NCBI RefSeq assembly: GCF_903166545.1
Contig: NZ_CAESCH010000001.1
Span: forward strand, 3,662,001 to 3,726,000
Direction of reading: 5' to 3'
Source: Metabacillus schmidteae
Lineage (GTDB): Bacteria; Bacillota; Bacilli; Bacillales; Bacillaceae
Length of the DNA stretch: 64,000 nucleotides
Shown here piece after piece: positions 31,788 to 40,993 of this stretch. The first letter of the stretch is position 1; each line of letters opens with the position of its first letter. A program made the translations under genes and the position numbers. The notes beneath the pieces are model-generated. The model saw only the letters and a program-made list of their open reading frames with translations, ran no database searches and was not told where the DNA came from.

Positions 31788-32750
31788 TTAAAATTTTCTT
31801 TTTCCAATATATCTCGCAATGCTATATAGGGTTGACCTTGCTTTATTTTTCGGAAGTTCTTCTAGTACTAGAAAGGCTTTTTGCAAGTACCGATCACTTA
31901 TTTGGACAGATTTCTCAATAACTCCAGACGAAAGAATCATTTCTAAAACCGGCTCTATATCACCAGCTGTTGTATCGATTGAAATTTTTTCAATTTCCTT
32001 TTTAATAGATGAATTTTCAAGAGCAAACAACACAGGTAAAGTGATATTTCCTTGTAAGAGATCACTTCCAACCGGTTTACCGAGCTCCTCTGCGGTAGAG
32101 GTAAAATCTAAAATGTCATCTGTAATTTGGAATGACATGCCAACATAGTAACCAAACCAGTATAATTTCTTATGAATTTCTTCAGATGTCCCTGAGGAAA
32201 TTGCTCCTAATTGACAGCTTACAGCAATTAAAAGCGCCGTCTTACGCTTTATTCTTCTTAAATATGTACGAAGTGATTGGTCAAATCGATATTTGTCTTT
32301 AATTTGCTCAATCTCACCAAGACATACATCTACTATGGCTTGTGATAAGATTTTATGAGCTAAAGTATTATCAATATTTGTCATCATTTCAAGTGACCTT
32401 GCCAGTAGATAATCCCCAGTATACATAGCAATTCGGTTATCCCATTTTGCTTTTACAGTTGGTTGACCTCTTCTCAGTTCAGCATCATCAATAACATCAT
32501 CATGAACAAGTGAAGCCATATGTATTGTTTCTAACGTAACGGCTACATGTTTAACTCTGTTAATATCATAGTTTCCGAACATAGAAGACAGCAGAACAAA
32601 CACCGGCCGAATTCGTTTACCACCTGCTTTTAGAAGTTCTAAATTCGCTTCCCGCAATAAAGGGTATTCTGAAACTGCCGTTTTCTCTAATTCTTGTTCA
32701 ATTATATTAAGGTCATTATTTAAAAAAGAGTACATTGCTTTTAATTTCAT
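31788..32750 (-). CDS. hepT: Heptaprenyl diphosphate synthase component II
   Basis: Catalytic subunit that builds the C35 side chain of menaquinone-7 from FPP and IPP. 320 aa prenyltransferase with both aspartate-rich motifs: HDDVIDD near residues 81-87 and TDDILDF near 205-211, plus GGKRIRP. Needs HepS, encoded two genes upstream, as the partner that sets product length. Confidence 0.96.
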   Translation of the reverse strand: MKLKAMYSFLNNDLNIIEQELEKTAVSEYPLLREANLELLKAGGKRIRPVFVLLSSMFGNYDINRVKHVAVTLETIHMASLVHDDVIDDAELRRGQPTVKAKWDNRIAMYTGDYLLARSLEMMTNIDNTLAHKILSQAIVDVCLGEIEQIKDKYRFDQSLRTYLRRIKRKTALLIAVSCQLGAISSGTSEEIHKKLYWFGYYVGMSFQITDDILDFTSTAEELGKPVGSDLLQGNITLPVLFALENSSIKKEIEKISIDTTAGDIEPVLEMILSSGVIEKSVQISDRYLQKAFLVLEELPKNKARSTLYSIARYIGKRKF

Positions 32751-32809
32751 ACGTTTTCACCTTAAACTCCGATTCATTGTTATGTATAAAGAGGACCCTA
32801 TAATAATGA

Positions 32810-32834
32810 ATGACCACTACAGAAAAGTGGTCAT
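32810..32834 (-). other. Hairpin between menG and hepT
   Basis: Perfect 9-bp inverted repeat ATGACCACT/AGTGGTCAT with a seven-base loop, immediately after menG. No T run follows, so it is probably not a full terminator; it may protect or separate the two messages. Confidence 0.5.
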
Positions 32835-32845
32835 ACCCCTCATTT

Positions 32846-33565
32846 TTATCTACGTTCTTCTTTTTCCTTAACACCAAGATGCATCGCTGCAACACCGCCT
32901 GTAAAGGCCTTAACTTGAACATCGTTGAAGCCTGCTTCTTTAAACATAGCTGCTAGTTCAGTCATTCCAGGGAAATCACGTGCAGATTCCTGAAGCCATG
33001 AGTACTCATTATAGCTTTTCGCAAAAATTTTCCCAAATAGTGGCATGATATAGCGGAAATACAAATTGAAGAATTGCTTAAATACCGGCAGAGTTGGTTT
33101 GGATGTTTCTAAACAAACTGCCTTTCCACCTGGTTTTAATACTCGATTCATTTCCTTCAATACTTGCATGTAATCCGGAACATTCCGTAGACCAAATCCT
33201 ATCGTCACAAAATCAAAACTATCATCTTCAAAAGGAAGTTGCATAGCATTGCCATGAATTAATCTTACATTTTGCAATCCCAGCTGTTCTACCTTCTGTT
33301 GACCAACCTTCAACATATTTTGGCTAAAGTCCAGACCTGTTACACTTCCTTTTGGACCAACTGCATCAGCTAGGGCAATGCTCCAGTCTGCTGTACCACA
33401 ACAAACGTCTAATGCTGAATGTCCTTTTTTAACATTCATTCGTTTCATTGTTTCTTTTCGCCATGCTTTATGGCGCTGGAAGCTAATGACAGAATTCATT
33501 TGATCATAATTTTCATAAATTTTCTCAAAAACTCCATGGACTCTTTCTTCTTTCGACTGACCCAT
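32846..33565 (-). CDS. menG: Demethylmenaquinone methyltransferase
   Basis: Final methylation of demethylmenaquinone with SAM (UbiE/MenG family; menH or gerCB in older naming). 239 aa class I methyltransferase with [14 protein letters not shown] for SAM binding and the family motif [11 protein letters not shown]. Lies between hepS and hepT, so the three genes make menaquinone's tail and its last modification. Confidence 0.96.
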   Translation of the reverse strand: MGQSKEERVHGVFEKIYENYDQMNSVISFQRHKAWRKETMKRMNVKKGHSALDVCCGTADWSIALADAVGPKGSVTGLDFSQNMLKVGQQKVEQLGLQNVRLIHGNAMQLPFEDDSFDFVTIGFGLRNVPDYMQVLKEMNRVLKPGGKAVCLETSKPTLPVFKQFFNLYFRYIMPLFGKIFAKSYNEYSWLQESARDFPGMTELAAMFKEAGFNDVQVKAFTGGVAAMHLGVKEKEERR

Positions 33566-33567
33566 AC

Positions 33568-34335
33568 TTATAACCCTTCTTCCACTGTCTTTTTCTCATT
33601 TAAAATGCAATCGTGAAAACGGATTGAATGAAGACGATCCAATAAAAGATCTCTATAGCCAGGTCCTCTTAGAAATGCTGTAGGAAGGTGTGAAATCGAT
33701 TTATCAAAATACATATTACACGCATCTGTTAAATAGCTTATTGAAAATTGACTTCGTTTTAACCCTCTAATAAGTTGAGATTTCTCATGAGATAGTCTTT
33801 TATATGTTAAGAAATCTATACTAAATGCCTTAAGAGAATTAAGTTTGAAATGATCGGCTATATGTTGAAATAGGCTTGTTTCAACAATTTGAAGACTATT
33901 CATCATAGAGATCAATTTCAAATTATGATCATGATATAGTCTGATTTTATGTTCATTAATCTCCTTAATTGCCATTGCTAACGTTCGAACCATTTTGATA
34001 TCGCCTATTTCGGAAAGCAATAAATAATATAATCCACTAAAGTAATCACCAGCTAAGACTATTAGTTGTCTTTGTATAAACTCTTCGGAATTAATAGTGA
34101 GATTGGTTGAAACATCATCATGTGTATCAAGGGCAATTTGAACAAGTATAGCCGTCAATATATAGCTTCTCCTTACTTCTTCTGAAAGGTCTATCTCATC
34201 AAAAATCGCACATAGCAGTAGCAATTTATCTTCATCAATCTTGGGTGAAGGTAAATGCTTGACTAAAAAAGGATGTTCGAGCTTCTCCTCTAAATCTTTC
34301 TTCAATTTAGCTAAATGTACTTCTAAGTCCTGCAA
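33568..34335 (-). CDS. hepS: Heptaprenyl diphosphate synthase component I
   Basis: Non-catalytic small subunit that partners HepT. 255 aa, helical; [12 protein letters not shown] and the [10 protein letters not shown] motif match HepS. I start it at TTG 34335, with AAGGGTGA five bases upstream, giving MQDLE as in B. subtilis; the longer frame to 34356 lacks a Shine-Dalgarno. Expression appears to start from a promoter about 215 bases upstream. Confidence 0.9.
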   Translation of the reverse strand: MQDLEVHLAKLKKDLEEKLEHPFLVKHLPSPKIDEDKLLLLCAIFDEIDLSEEVRRSYILTAILVQIALDTHDDVSTNLTINSEEFIQRQLIVLAGDYFSGLYYLLLSEIGDIKMVRTLAMAIKEINEHKIRLYHDHNLKLISMMNSLQIVETSLFQHIADHFKLNSLKAFSIDFLTYKRLSHEKSQLIRGLKRSQFSISYLTDACNMYFDKSISHLPTAFLRGPGYRDLLLDRLHSIRFHDCILNEKKTVEEGL

Positions 34336-34756
34336 ATATATCACCCTTGTCCCCAATTTAACATTTTATCTCTATACTACTCACTAGCCTTCTCTTCTTA
34401 TATAGACATTACTTGGCTAGTAAGAAACTGCATATGTGGAAAAGGGGACAAATTTAAAACTCATTTTCTATGACCTCTACTCCACTGTTATACGGTTTCA
34501 AACATTTATTTATCATCTTGTACTATGTTATTAATAAATTTAAACAAATTCAATTATAGCATAATCCAAATTTATTTTTCATTTTAAATATGGTATTCCT
34601 ATAATCATTATGAGATTAGAGTGTACAGTACGCCTGCTCCCACCATCATTGCACGATCTAATATTTTTTATTAAATGTATGAACGATCAAAAGGCGAGCG
34701 TCTCCAAAACAATCACCTTAATCTCACTCTTCACCTAACACGATATAATCGGAGAA
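34336..34756. other. Intergenic region between hepS and mtrB
   Basis: No coding sequence is apparent. On the minus strand a TATAAT (34558-34553) with ATGAAA 18 bases upstream (34582-34577) is a candidate hepS promoter. Nearer mtrB, GAGATTAAGGTG and CACTCTAATCTC, 12-base arms with two mismatched or wobble positions, enclose about 90 bases (34612-34725); no T run follows, so it is an unexplained structured element and not a standard terminator. Confidence 0.45.
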
Positions 34757-34981
34757 CTATTTACGAGAATCACTTTCCAATTCCCCAATAGCCGTTTGAA
34801 TTTGTGCTTTTCCTCGTATTTTAATAGCTGAAGTATGTTCTGTGAATTGGGCAATCATCACTTCACCTTTATCCAGCTTTTCGGAGTGGTGAAATCTTGT
34901 ATCAGAGCCCCTTGTTAAGCCAATAACATGCACACCGTCTTCAATTGCCTTAATAACTACAAAATCATTTTTTTGATTCAT
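34757..34981 (-). CDS. mtrB: Tryptophan RNA-binding attenuator protein TRAP
   Basis: 74 aa subunit of the 11-mer ring that binds (G/U)AG repeats when loaded with tryptophan. Conserved RNA- and tryptophan-contacting stretches are [31 protein letters not shown], split here only for length, and [13 protein letters not shown]. Its target, the trpE leader, lies at 27437-27492. Ribosome-binding site CAGGTG. Downstream of folE, as in the B. subtilis mtrAB operon. Confidence 0.96.
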   Translation of the reverse strand: MNQKNDFVVIKAIEDGVHVIGLTRGSDTRFHHSEKLDKGEVMIAQFTEHTSAIKIRGKAQIQTAIGELESDSRK

Positions 34982-35101
34982 ACTTGCACCTGCCTGTTTT
35001 TACAGTTTAACTATATATTCTATTATACATTATACCATTTTCTAATAGAGAAAACTCATAAAAATGTTTATTGAATAAATGAGCTGAACTATCTCTTTAA
35101 A

Positions 35102-35668
35102 CTATCCCTTAATAAGTGAGAGCACTTCTGACCTAGATGCTTCATCAGTCCGAAAAATTCCTCTTACTGCTGATGTAACTGTCTGTGATCCAGGTTTCTT
35201 CACACCTCTCATTGTCATACACATATGTTCCGCTTCAATGACAACCATAACTCCGTGAGGTTCAAGTGAACTCATTATGGATTCAGCAATAGTTGAAGTT
35301 ATTCTTTCTTGTAGTTGAGGCCTTTTTGCAACAGCCTCTACAGCTCGAGCAAGTTTACTTAACCCTGTTACCTTTCCACCTTTAGGAATATAGGCAATAT
35401 GCGCTTTACCAAAAAAAGGAACTAAGTGATGCTCACACATTGAGTAAAATGGGATATCCTTGACCAATACAAGCTCTTCATGATCTTCTCCAAAAATTGT
35501 TTTAAAATGTTCACTAGGATCTTCGCCCAAGCCGCTAAATACTTCAGCATACATCTTAGCCACCCTTTTAGGTGTGTCTACTAATCCTTCTCTGGACGGA
35601 TCTTCTCCAATTGCTTCAAGTATTAAAGTAACAGCTTTTTCAATTTTTTCATGATCTACTTGCACCAT
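35102..35668 (-). CDS. folE: GTP cyclohydrolase I
   Basis: First step of folate synthesis, GTP to dihydroneopterin triphosphate. 188 aa; zinc-binding Cys and His in [10 protein letters not shown] and the later Cys in [10 protein letters not shown]. Start follows AGGAGG at eight bases. Also called mtrA in B. subtilis, where it heads the operon with mtrB. Confidence 0.97.
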   Translation of the reverse strand: MVQVDHEKIEKAVTLILEAIGEDPSREGLVDTPKRVAKMYAEVFSGLGEDPSEHFKTIFGEDHEELVLVKDIPFYSMCEHHLVPFFGKAHIAYIPKGGKVTGLSKLARAVEAVAKRPQLQERITSTIAESIMSSLEPHGVMVVIEAEHMCMTMRGVKKPGSQTVTSAVRGIFRTDEASRSEVLSLIKG

Positions 35669-35813
35669 CCCTTTAGCCTCCTGATCATTTATTTGATTCA
35701 GATTCTAGCATATTCATCATATGAAAAGCAAAATAAGACTAGACGAACAGTTCTGTTTCAGATACCAAAAACCATAATTAAAATTGATCATATTTACTAA
35801 ATTCAATCCAAAT

Positions 35814-35842
35814 GAAAAGCCCCTTATAAAAAGGGGCTTTCT
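35814..35842 (-). terminator. Terminator after hbs
   Basis: AAAAGCCCCTT/AAGGGGCTTT hairpin with a short ATAAA loop, about 45 bases downstream of the hbs stop, with T-rich flank on the minus strand. Confidence 0.82.
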
Positions 35843-35884
35843 TAAAGAAGCTTGTATGTAATAGTCATTACATGACAAATCAAC

Positions 35885-36163
35885 TTATTTTCCTGCAACA
35901 GCGTCTTTAAGTGCTTTACCTGGTTTGAAAGCAGGCACCTTGCTTGCAGCAATTTCAATCTCTTCACCAGTTTGTGGGTTACGACCTTTACGAGCCGCAC
36001 GCTCACGAACTTCAAAGTTACCGAAACCGATAAGTTGTACTTTATCACCATCTTTTAGTGCATCTAAAATTGTATCGAAAACAGCATCAACTGCTTTAGT
36101 TGCGTCTTTTTTAGATAATTCACTAGCTTCTGCTACTGCGTTGATAAGTTCTGTTTTATTCAT
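35885..36163 (-). CDS. hbs: DNA-binding protein HU
   Basis: 92 aa histone-like dimer that bends and compacts DNA. The beta-arm signature [18 protein letters not shown] with the Pro-containing tip NPQTGEE is present, and the sequence is almost identical to B. subtilis HBsu. ATG 36163 follows GGAGGTGA; the upstream GTG at 36172 lies inside that Shine-Dalgarno. Confidence 0.98.
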   Translation of the reverse strand: MNKTELINAVAEASELSKKDATKAVDAVFDTILDALKDGDKVQLIGFGNFEVRERAARKGRNPQTGEEIEIAASKVPAFKPGKALKDAVAGK

Positions 36164-36607
36164 GCCTTTCACCTCCTCCCAAAGGGATGGAACTCTTATT
36201 AGTCTTCATTTCTTCACAGTTTTCATCAATTGTATACATGATAGTTCATGATTTGTTAGCAACACGCTTATCTTAAACGATTTTTCTACATAATTCAATC
36301 ATTTTCATCATGATGATTGGATATTTAGGAAGAATTGACCAATAGAGAAAAGAATTTCTGTAAAAAGATTAACATAATCATTCAGGCGAATCAAGTAGAA
36401 ACAAAATAAAAAACCAATGATATCAAGGCTTATCACTATTTTCACGAGCGTTTGTTCCTATTTCTGGATAAATCACTCTTAAAACTGAAGAAAAAACTAA
36501 TTTTCTTGTGATGGTATTTAGGCAGATTTCATAATTTCTGATTGTAACAATTTAATACATTCTTTCTGAAGGAATAAAAAAAGACCCCTTATACAGAGGT
36601 CAAATCA
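36164..36607. other. Intergenic region between hbs and spoIVA
   Basis: No gene visible. It holds the spoIVA terminator at its right end and must hold the hbs promoter(s). A candidate on the minus strand is TTGAAT-17-TAAGAT in the 36265-36300 area. A CAATCAT/ATGATTG inverted repeat lies at about 36296-36320. The rest is AT-rich without recognisable structure. Confidence 0.4.
36575..36603 (-). terminator. Terminator after spoIVA
   Basis: Minus-strand GACCTCT/AGGGGTC stem (one G-U pair) followed by TTTTTTTATT, beginning five bases after the spoIVA stop. Confidence 0.8.
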
Positions 36608-38086
36608 TTATAAAATGATTGCAATTAATCCACCGGAACCTTCATTGATAATTCTTTCAAGTGTTTCTTTTAATTTATATCTTGCATTTTCCGGCATTAA
36701 CGAAAGTTTTGCCTGGATTCCTTCTCGAACGATTGAACTTAAGCTTCTCCCAAATATATCTGAATTCCAAATTGATAATGGATTATCTTCAAAGTCCTGC
36801 ATTAGATATCGTACAAGTTCCTCTGACTGCTTCTCTGTTCCAATAATCGGAGCAAACTCTGATTCCACATCAACTTTAATCATATGGATAGAAGGTGCAA
36901 CAGCTTTCAATCTTACTCCAAACCTGGAACCCTGGCGGATAATTTCAGGCTCATCTAAACTCATATCAGCTAATGCAGGTGCTGCAATACCATATCCTGT
37001 CTGCTTAACCATTCGCAACGCATCAGCCACTTGATCATATTCAGCCTTTGCATAAGCAAAATCCTGCATTAATTGAAGTAAATGATCCTTTCCACGTATT
37101 TCGACTCCTACAACCTCTTTTAGGATTTGATCATATAAATCATCAGGAGCATATAAATCAATTTCTGCTATACCTTGACCCATCTCAATCCCAGCTAAAC
37201 TAGCACGGTTAATGAAGTCATATTCACTAAACTGCCCAACAACTCGATCAACATCTCTTAATCTCTTAATATCTTTTACTGTATCTTTAACTGCCTCTTG
37301 ATAGCTCTGCCTTAACCAATGATCCTCTCTTAATACCATAACCCAGCTAGGCAGGTTCACATTTACCTCTAATACCGGGAACTCATATAAAGATTCTCTA
37401 AGAACATTGATTACATCTGTTTCTCTCATGCTCTCAACGCTCATTGCTAATACAGGGATATCATATTTCTCATTTAATTCTTGACGAAGGGATTCTGTTT
37501 CAGGGTGATGCGGGTGTACCGTGTTAATAATCATAATAAACGGTTTACCGACTTCTTTTAACTCTTCAATAACCCGTGCTTCAGCTTCTAAATAGTCTCT
37601 GCGCGGAATATCTCCGATAGAACCATCTGTAGTGATAACACAGCCTAGAGTAGAGTGCTCTTGAATAACTTTACGTGTTCCAATTTCTGCTGCTTCATGA
37701 AATGGTATAGGCTCTTCGTACCATGGTGTATTAATCATTCGAGGGCCATTTTCATCCTCATAACCTTTAGCACCAGGAACTGTGTAGCCGACACAATCTA
37801 CTAATCTAATATTGACATCAAGTCCTTCATCAACATGGATGGAAACAGCTTGATTAGGGACAAATTTCGGCTCAGTTGTCATGATGGTTTTACCAGCAGC
37901 ACTTTGCGGTAATTCATCTTGAGCTCTTGCTTTGTCAGATTCATTGTCAATGTTAGGTAGTACGACTAATTCCATGAATTTTTTAATAAAAGTAGATTTA
38001 CCTGTTCGTACTGCACCAACTACTCCTAAATATATATCGCCACCGGTTCGTTCAGCGATATCCTTGAAAATATCTACTTTTTCCAA
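36608..38086 (-). CDS. spoIVA: Stage IV sporulation protein A (spore coat morphogenetic ATPase)
   Basis: Polymerising ATPase that builds the basement layer of the spore coat around the forespore. 492 aa, the same length as B. subtilis SpoIVA. Walker A GAVRTGKST at residues 24-32 with Lys30; Walker B-like RLVDCVGY; the C-terminal SpoVM/membrane-interacting region ends GSGGLIAIIL. A SigE-like promoter lies about 60 bases upstream. Confidence 0.97.
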   Translation of the reverse strand: MEKVDIFKDIAERTGGDIYLGVVGAVRTGKSTFIKKFMELVVLPNIDNESDKARAQDELPQSAAGKTIMTTEPKFVPNQAVSIHVDEGLDVNIRLVDCVGYTVPGAKGYEDENGPRMINTPWYEEPIPFHEAAEIGTRKVIQEHSTLGCVITTDGSIGDIPRRDYLEAEARVIEELKEVGKPFIMIINTVHPHHPETESLRQELNEKYDIPVLAMSVESMRETDVINVLRESLYEFPVLEVNVNLPSWVMVLREDHWLRQSYQEAVKDTVKDIKRLRDVDRVVGQFSEYDFINRASLAGIEMGQGIAEIDLYAPDDLYDQILKEVVGVEIRGKDHLLQLMQDFAYAKAEYDQVADALRMVKQTGYGIAAPALADMSLDEPEIIRQGSRFGVRLKAVAPSIHMIKVDVESEFAPIIGTEKQSEELVRYLMQDFEDNPLSIWNSDIFGRSLSSIVREGIQAKLSLMPENARYKLKETLERIINEGSGGLIAIIL

Positions 38087-38136
38087 GTGATCCCCTCCCG
38101 ATCATACAATTTGGGATAAAGCTTATCCGTTTTCTT

Positions 38137-38179
38137 ATAGGACACTATATATGTATGACATTGTCCTATTTATTTATGA
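38137..38179 (-). promoter_or_regulatory. SigE-like promoter and flanking dyad of spoIVA
   Basis: On the minus strand TCATAAA (38179-38173), 15 bases, CATACATA (38157-38150), a good match to the SigE consensus expected for spoIVA. A perfect 8-bp inverted repeat ATAGGACA/TGTCCTAT (38137-38144 and 38162-38169) brackets the -10. The GGACA cores resemble SpoIIID sites; SpoIIID control is inference. Confidence 0.65.
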
Positions 38180-38240
38180 CTTTGTTTCCAAATTTTTTTC
38201 AACTATCGCCTTATTGTGTTTAAGTTAAAAAGCGAAAAAG

Positions 38241-38281
38241 AAAACCCTTCTTTTAGAGTTTATTCTCTTAAGAAGGGTTCA
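38241..38281 (-). terminator. Terminator after yphF
   Basis: AACCCTTCT/AGAAGGGTT outer stem with an inner AGAG/CTCT helix, followed on the minus strand by TTTTCTTTTTC, just downstream of yphF. Confidence 0.8.
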
Positions 38282-38293
38282 TGACTAAATTTT

Positions 38294-39022
38294 TCATTTA
38301 TTTGTTTCTATAAGAAACATAGGCTCTCCCTTACTATCTATTGTATATGGAAGAGAATAGGCAGGCACGAATTGATATTCTCTAACTAATATCCCTCTAA
38401 TATCGTCACCTTGTTTATAGTTGTTGTTTCCATGATCTTGTAGCGCTTGGTTCAGGTCAATTCGATAATCAACATAAATTTGTGCATCTTTATCAATAAC
38501 TAATGGCAATAGTTCTCCAGAATAAGGACTCTCAACCATCGGATCTTCTTTATAACCAAGTTTTTCATAATCTAATGTATAAATTTCATTTGTAATAACA
38601 TCTTTAAATGGAGGATATCCATTTGCCTGTCGATAAACATTCAGCTTCACATTAAGCTCGTGAATTTCCTCAGCCATTCTTAAATCAATTAATTTAACCT
38701 TTGGATCCTCTTCTACATCAACTAAGACATATTGATAAATTCCGCCAGTTTCATAAGCAGTACCGGGTGGCTCGGCCATATATTTTGGAATTAAAGCAGA
38801 AAAATCTATCGGATACTTTTGATAAATTGGCGTTGACATGTCTCTTGTTTTAATTGGCAATAAACCATTTGTATCTTGTTGATATTGATCAATTGAGGTT
38901 TGTACTGCCTGTATTTGATCATTATAAGGTATGGTATTTTTTTGAAGCCTTTCTTCAGGATATAAGCATCCTGTCAATAAGAAACAGCTTACTATTATTA
39001 AGAGTGTATTTGACAACTTCAT
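38294..39022 (-). CDS. yphF: Putative lipoprotein YphF
   Basis: About 242 aa with an N-terminal lipoprotein signal (SNTLLIIVSCFLLTGC; lipobox LLTGC, Cys about residue 19), so it should be anchored outside the membrane. The mature part is soluble, with no motif I can assign. An in-frame TTG at 39028 is an alternative start. Conserved between spoIVA and yphE in Bacillus. Function unknown. Confidence 0.82.
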   Translation of the reverse strand: MKLSNTLLIIVSCFLLTGCLYPEERLQKNTIPYNDQIQAVQTSIDQYQQDTNGLLPIKTRDMSTPIYQKYPIDFSALIPKYMAEPPGTAYETGGIYQYVLVDVEEDPKVKLIDLRMAEEIHELNVKLNVYRQANGYPPFKDVITNEIYTLDYEKLGYKEDPMVESPYSGELLPLVIDKDAQIYVDYRIDLNQALQDHGNNNYKQGDDIRGILVREYQFVPAYSLPYTIDSKGEPMFLIETNK

Positions 39023-39049
39023 AGTCAATAACTTCCTTTTAACATATAT

Positions 39050-39250
39050 TTATTCTGAAACAGGTCCTGTAAATACGACAAATATAATAATAATTCCTGC
39101 TAGAATCATAAAGATGTAGGCTAAAATTGTTACTATTGCTTTAAATAAACCTTTCAGCTTAAAACGACTAAAATAAATAAGTATGATCGAGATAAACATA
39201 AATCCCATTGATGCAAATGAAATCCACATCTTCATTAACGCCGGACTCAT
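39050..39250 (-). CDS. yphE: DUF2768-family small membrane protein YphE
   Basis: 66 aa with two hydrophobic helices (MWISFASMGFMFISIILIYF and ILAYIFMILAGIIIIFVVF) joined by a short basic loop. Perfect AGGAGG upstream of the ATG. It precedes yphF by 27 bases, so the two are probably co-transcribed. No known function. Confidence 0.85.
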   Translation of the reverse strand: MSPALMKMWISFASMGFMFISIILIYFSRFKLKGLFKAIVTILAYIFMILAGIIIIFVVFTGPVSE

Positions 39251-39846
39251 CTTATTCCTCCTTTTGACAACGCTTAATACAACCGCCTTACAACAACTTT
39301 AAACGATATGATCACTTGTCCAATATGTAAGATATGACTAATAAATGGTGCACTTTTACACAGTTACCATTTTACAGACTCACCGTCGATTATATTATAC
39401 TTCTAATTGCTTGTCCAAAAATCCCGTAAATTCTAATATGTACAACACTGAACTTTTTCATTACAGTAAAAATTTTTAGCGTTGCCATGTTAAATTTGCA
39501 TAGCCTTCATATTTAATAATATTTTGACAGAAAAAAACTGAAGTAAAGAGGGGACGAACTTTACTTCAGCACATGGTAAACGACTAAATAGTACCCAACA
39601 ATAAGAACAACTCTAATTTGACTACGATGCATTTTATGCGGAAGAAGAAGCTTTTGTATCCTCTAATGCCTATTATAGCCACTAATCTTTCCTATTTTCG
39701 GTTAATGAACTGGCTTTTTAGGAACCTGAGTTTCAAAACCTGCAATCCACTTTATGCAAGCAGTAAATACCTTATAGGATAATATGTTTCTTTGTTTTGT
39801 TTCTTGGTATTTTATGCAAAATCATTGACAATTGTCACATCAATAA
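39251..39846. other. Long intergenic region between yphE and gpsA
   Basis: 596 bases without a convincing gene. Contents: a perfect 11-bp terminator hairpin at 39531-39569; a TATAAT-like box (39680-39669) upstream of it that could start a short RNA; a 12-base palindrome TGACAATTGTCA just after gpsA; and an open frame without a start codon (about 39702-39833) that may be a gene remnant. The promoter of yphE-yphF should lie near 39300-39420. Confidence 0.45.
39531..39570 (-). terminator. Terminator with C-rich loop downstream of gpsA
   Basis: Perfect 11-bp stem CTGAAGTAAAG/CTTTACTTCAG; the minus-strand loop reads TTCGTCCCCT, and a run of seven T follows. It is about 280 bases after the gpsA stop, so it ends either a long 3' UTR or a separate short RNA. 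Confidence 0.85.
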
Positions 39847-40878
39847 TTATCGATTTTCCATAATATTCACAAGATCTTCCATTTCATGAGTCTTTACACG
39901 TGCCATTAAGGCATCAACTGCTTCCTTAGGTGCTTTTCCATTAAAAAGAACATCATATAAAGCTTCAGTTATCGGCATTTTTACATCATACTTTCTTGCT
40001 AATTGAAAGCCGGCCTTTGTTGTTCTAACACCTTCAACAACCATACCCATATTTGTAAGTACTTCCTCAAGATTATGGCCTTTGCCCAGCAAATTACCTG
40101 CACGCCAGTTTCTTGAATGAACGCTTGTACAAGTAACAATTAAATCACCAATTCCAGTTAATCCGGAAAATGTGAGAGGATTCCCTCCCATCTTGCTTCC
40201 CAGGCGAGCAATTTCAGCTAAACCACGAGTGATAAGTGCTGCTTTGGCATTATCTCCGTAACCGAGTCCGTCGGTAATTCCTGCTGCCAATGCTATTATG
40301 TTCTTTAGAGCTCCGCCTATTTCAACACCAATAATATCAGGGTTCGTGTAGACTCTGAAGTTTTGATTAATAAAAAGATCCTGTATGTATTCAGCTGCCT
40401 TCATATTATTTGATGAGGAAGTTACTGTTGTAATATGTCTTTGGCTCACTTCTTCCGCATGACTCGGACCTGAAAGTACCACAACATCTCTTAATAGGTC
40501 CTCACGCATTTCCAGTTCAATAATTTCAGAAATTCTAAGTAAAGTATCCGGTTCAATCCCTTTGCTTACATGTACAATTGTGACAGGTTCCTTTAAGACC
40601 TCTTGCATATCTTTCAATACATCTCTAATCGCTTTTGTCGGAACAGCTAACACGACTGTTTTAACATCCTTCAAGCTTTCTTGAAGATTAGAATATCCTT
40701 CAATATTAGTCGGAAGTTCTACACCTGGTAAATACTTTTCATTCTTTTTTGTAGCATTAATCTCTTTAATTAATTCAGGACGATGGCCCCATATTCTAAC
40801 ATGATGTCCATTATCAGCTAACACAATAGCAAGTGCTGTTCCCCAGCTACCTGCACCTAATACTGTTATTTGTTCCAT
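39847..40878 (-). CDS. gpsA: Glycerol-3-phosphate dehydrogenase [NAD(P)+]
   Basis: Reduces dihydroxyacetone phosphate to sn-glycerol-3-phosphate for phospholipid synthesis. 343 aa; NAD-binding [10 protein letters not shown] at the N-terminus, HVSKGIE, catalytic Lys in [14 protein letters not shown]. Follows der by about 115 bases, an interval that contains a 9-bp inverted repeat (CATGTTGAA/TTCAACATG) without a T run. Confidence 0.96.
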   Translation of the reverse strand: MEQITVLGAGSWGTALAIVLADNGHHVRIWGHRPELIKEINATKKNEKYLPGVELPTNIEGYSNLQESLKDVKTVVLAVPTKAIRDVLKDMQEVLKEPVTIVHVSKGIEPDTLLRISEIIELEMREDLLRDVVVLSGPSHAEEVSQRHITTVTSSSNNMKAAEYIQDLFINQNFRVYTNPDIIGVEIGGALKNIIALAAGITDGLGYGDNAKAALITRGLAEIARLGSKMGGNPLTFSGLTGIGDLIVTCTSVHSRNWRAGNLLGKGHNLEEVLTNMGMVVEGVRTTKAGFQLARKYDVKMPITEALYDVLFNGKAPKEAVDALMARVKTHEMEDLVNIMENR

Positions 40879-40993
40879 AATTTCACGCCCTTTATCTGAA
40901 AATTAATGACTCGATCCAAAGACACAGTGGGGCATGTTGAAAATATTGAACATTTCTTCAACATGGACTATGTCAGTTTAGATAATGGATCAA

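Noticed and set aside
39827..39840. TGACAATTGTCA palindrome after gpsA as an operator
   Set aside because: It lies just behind a stop codon with no nearby promoter; length alone does not support a binding site.
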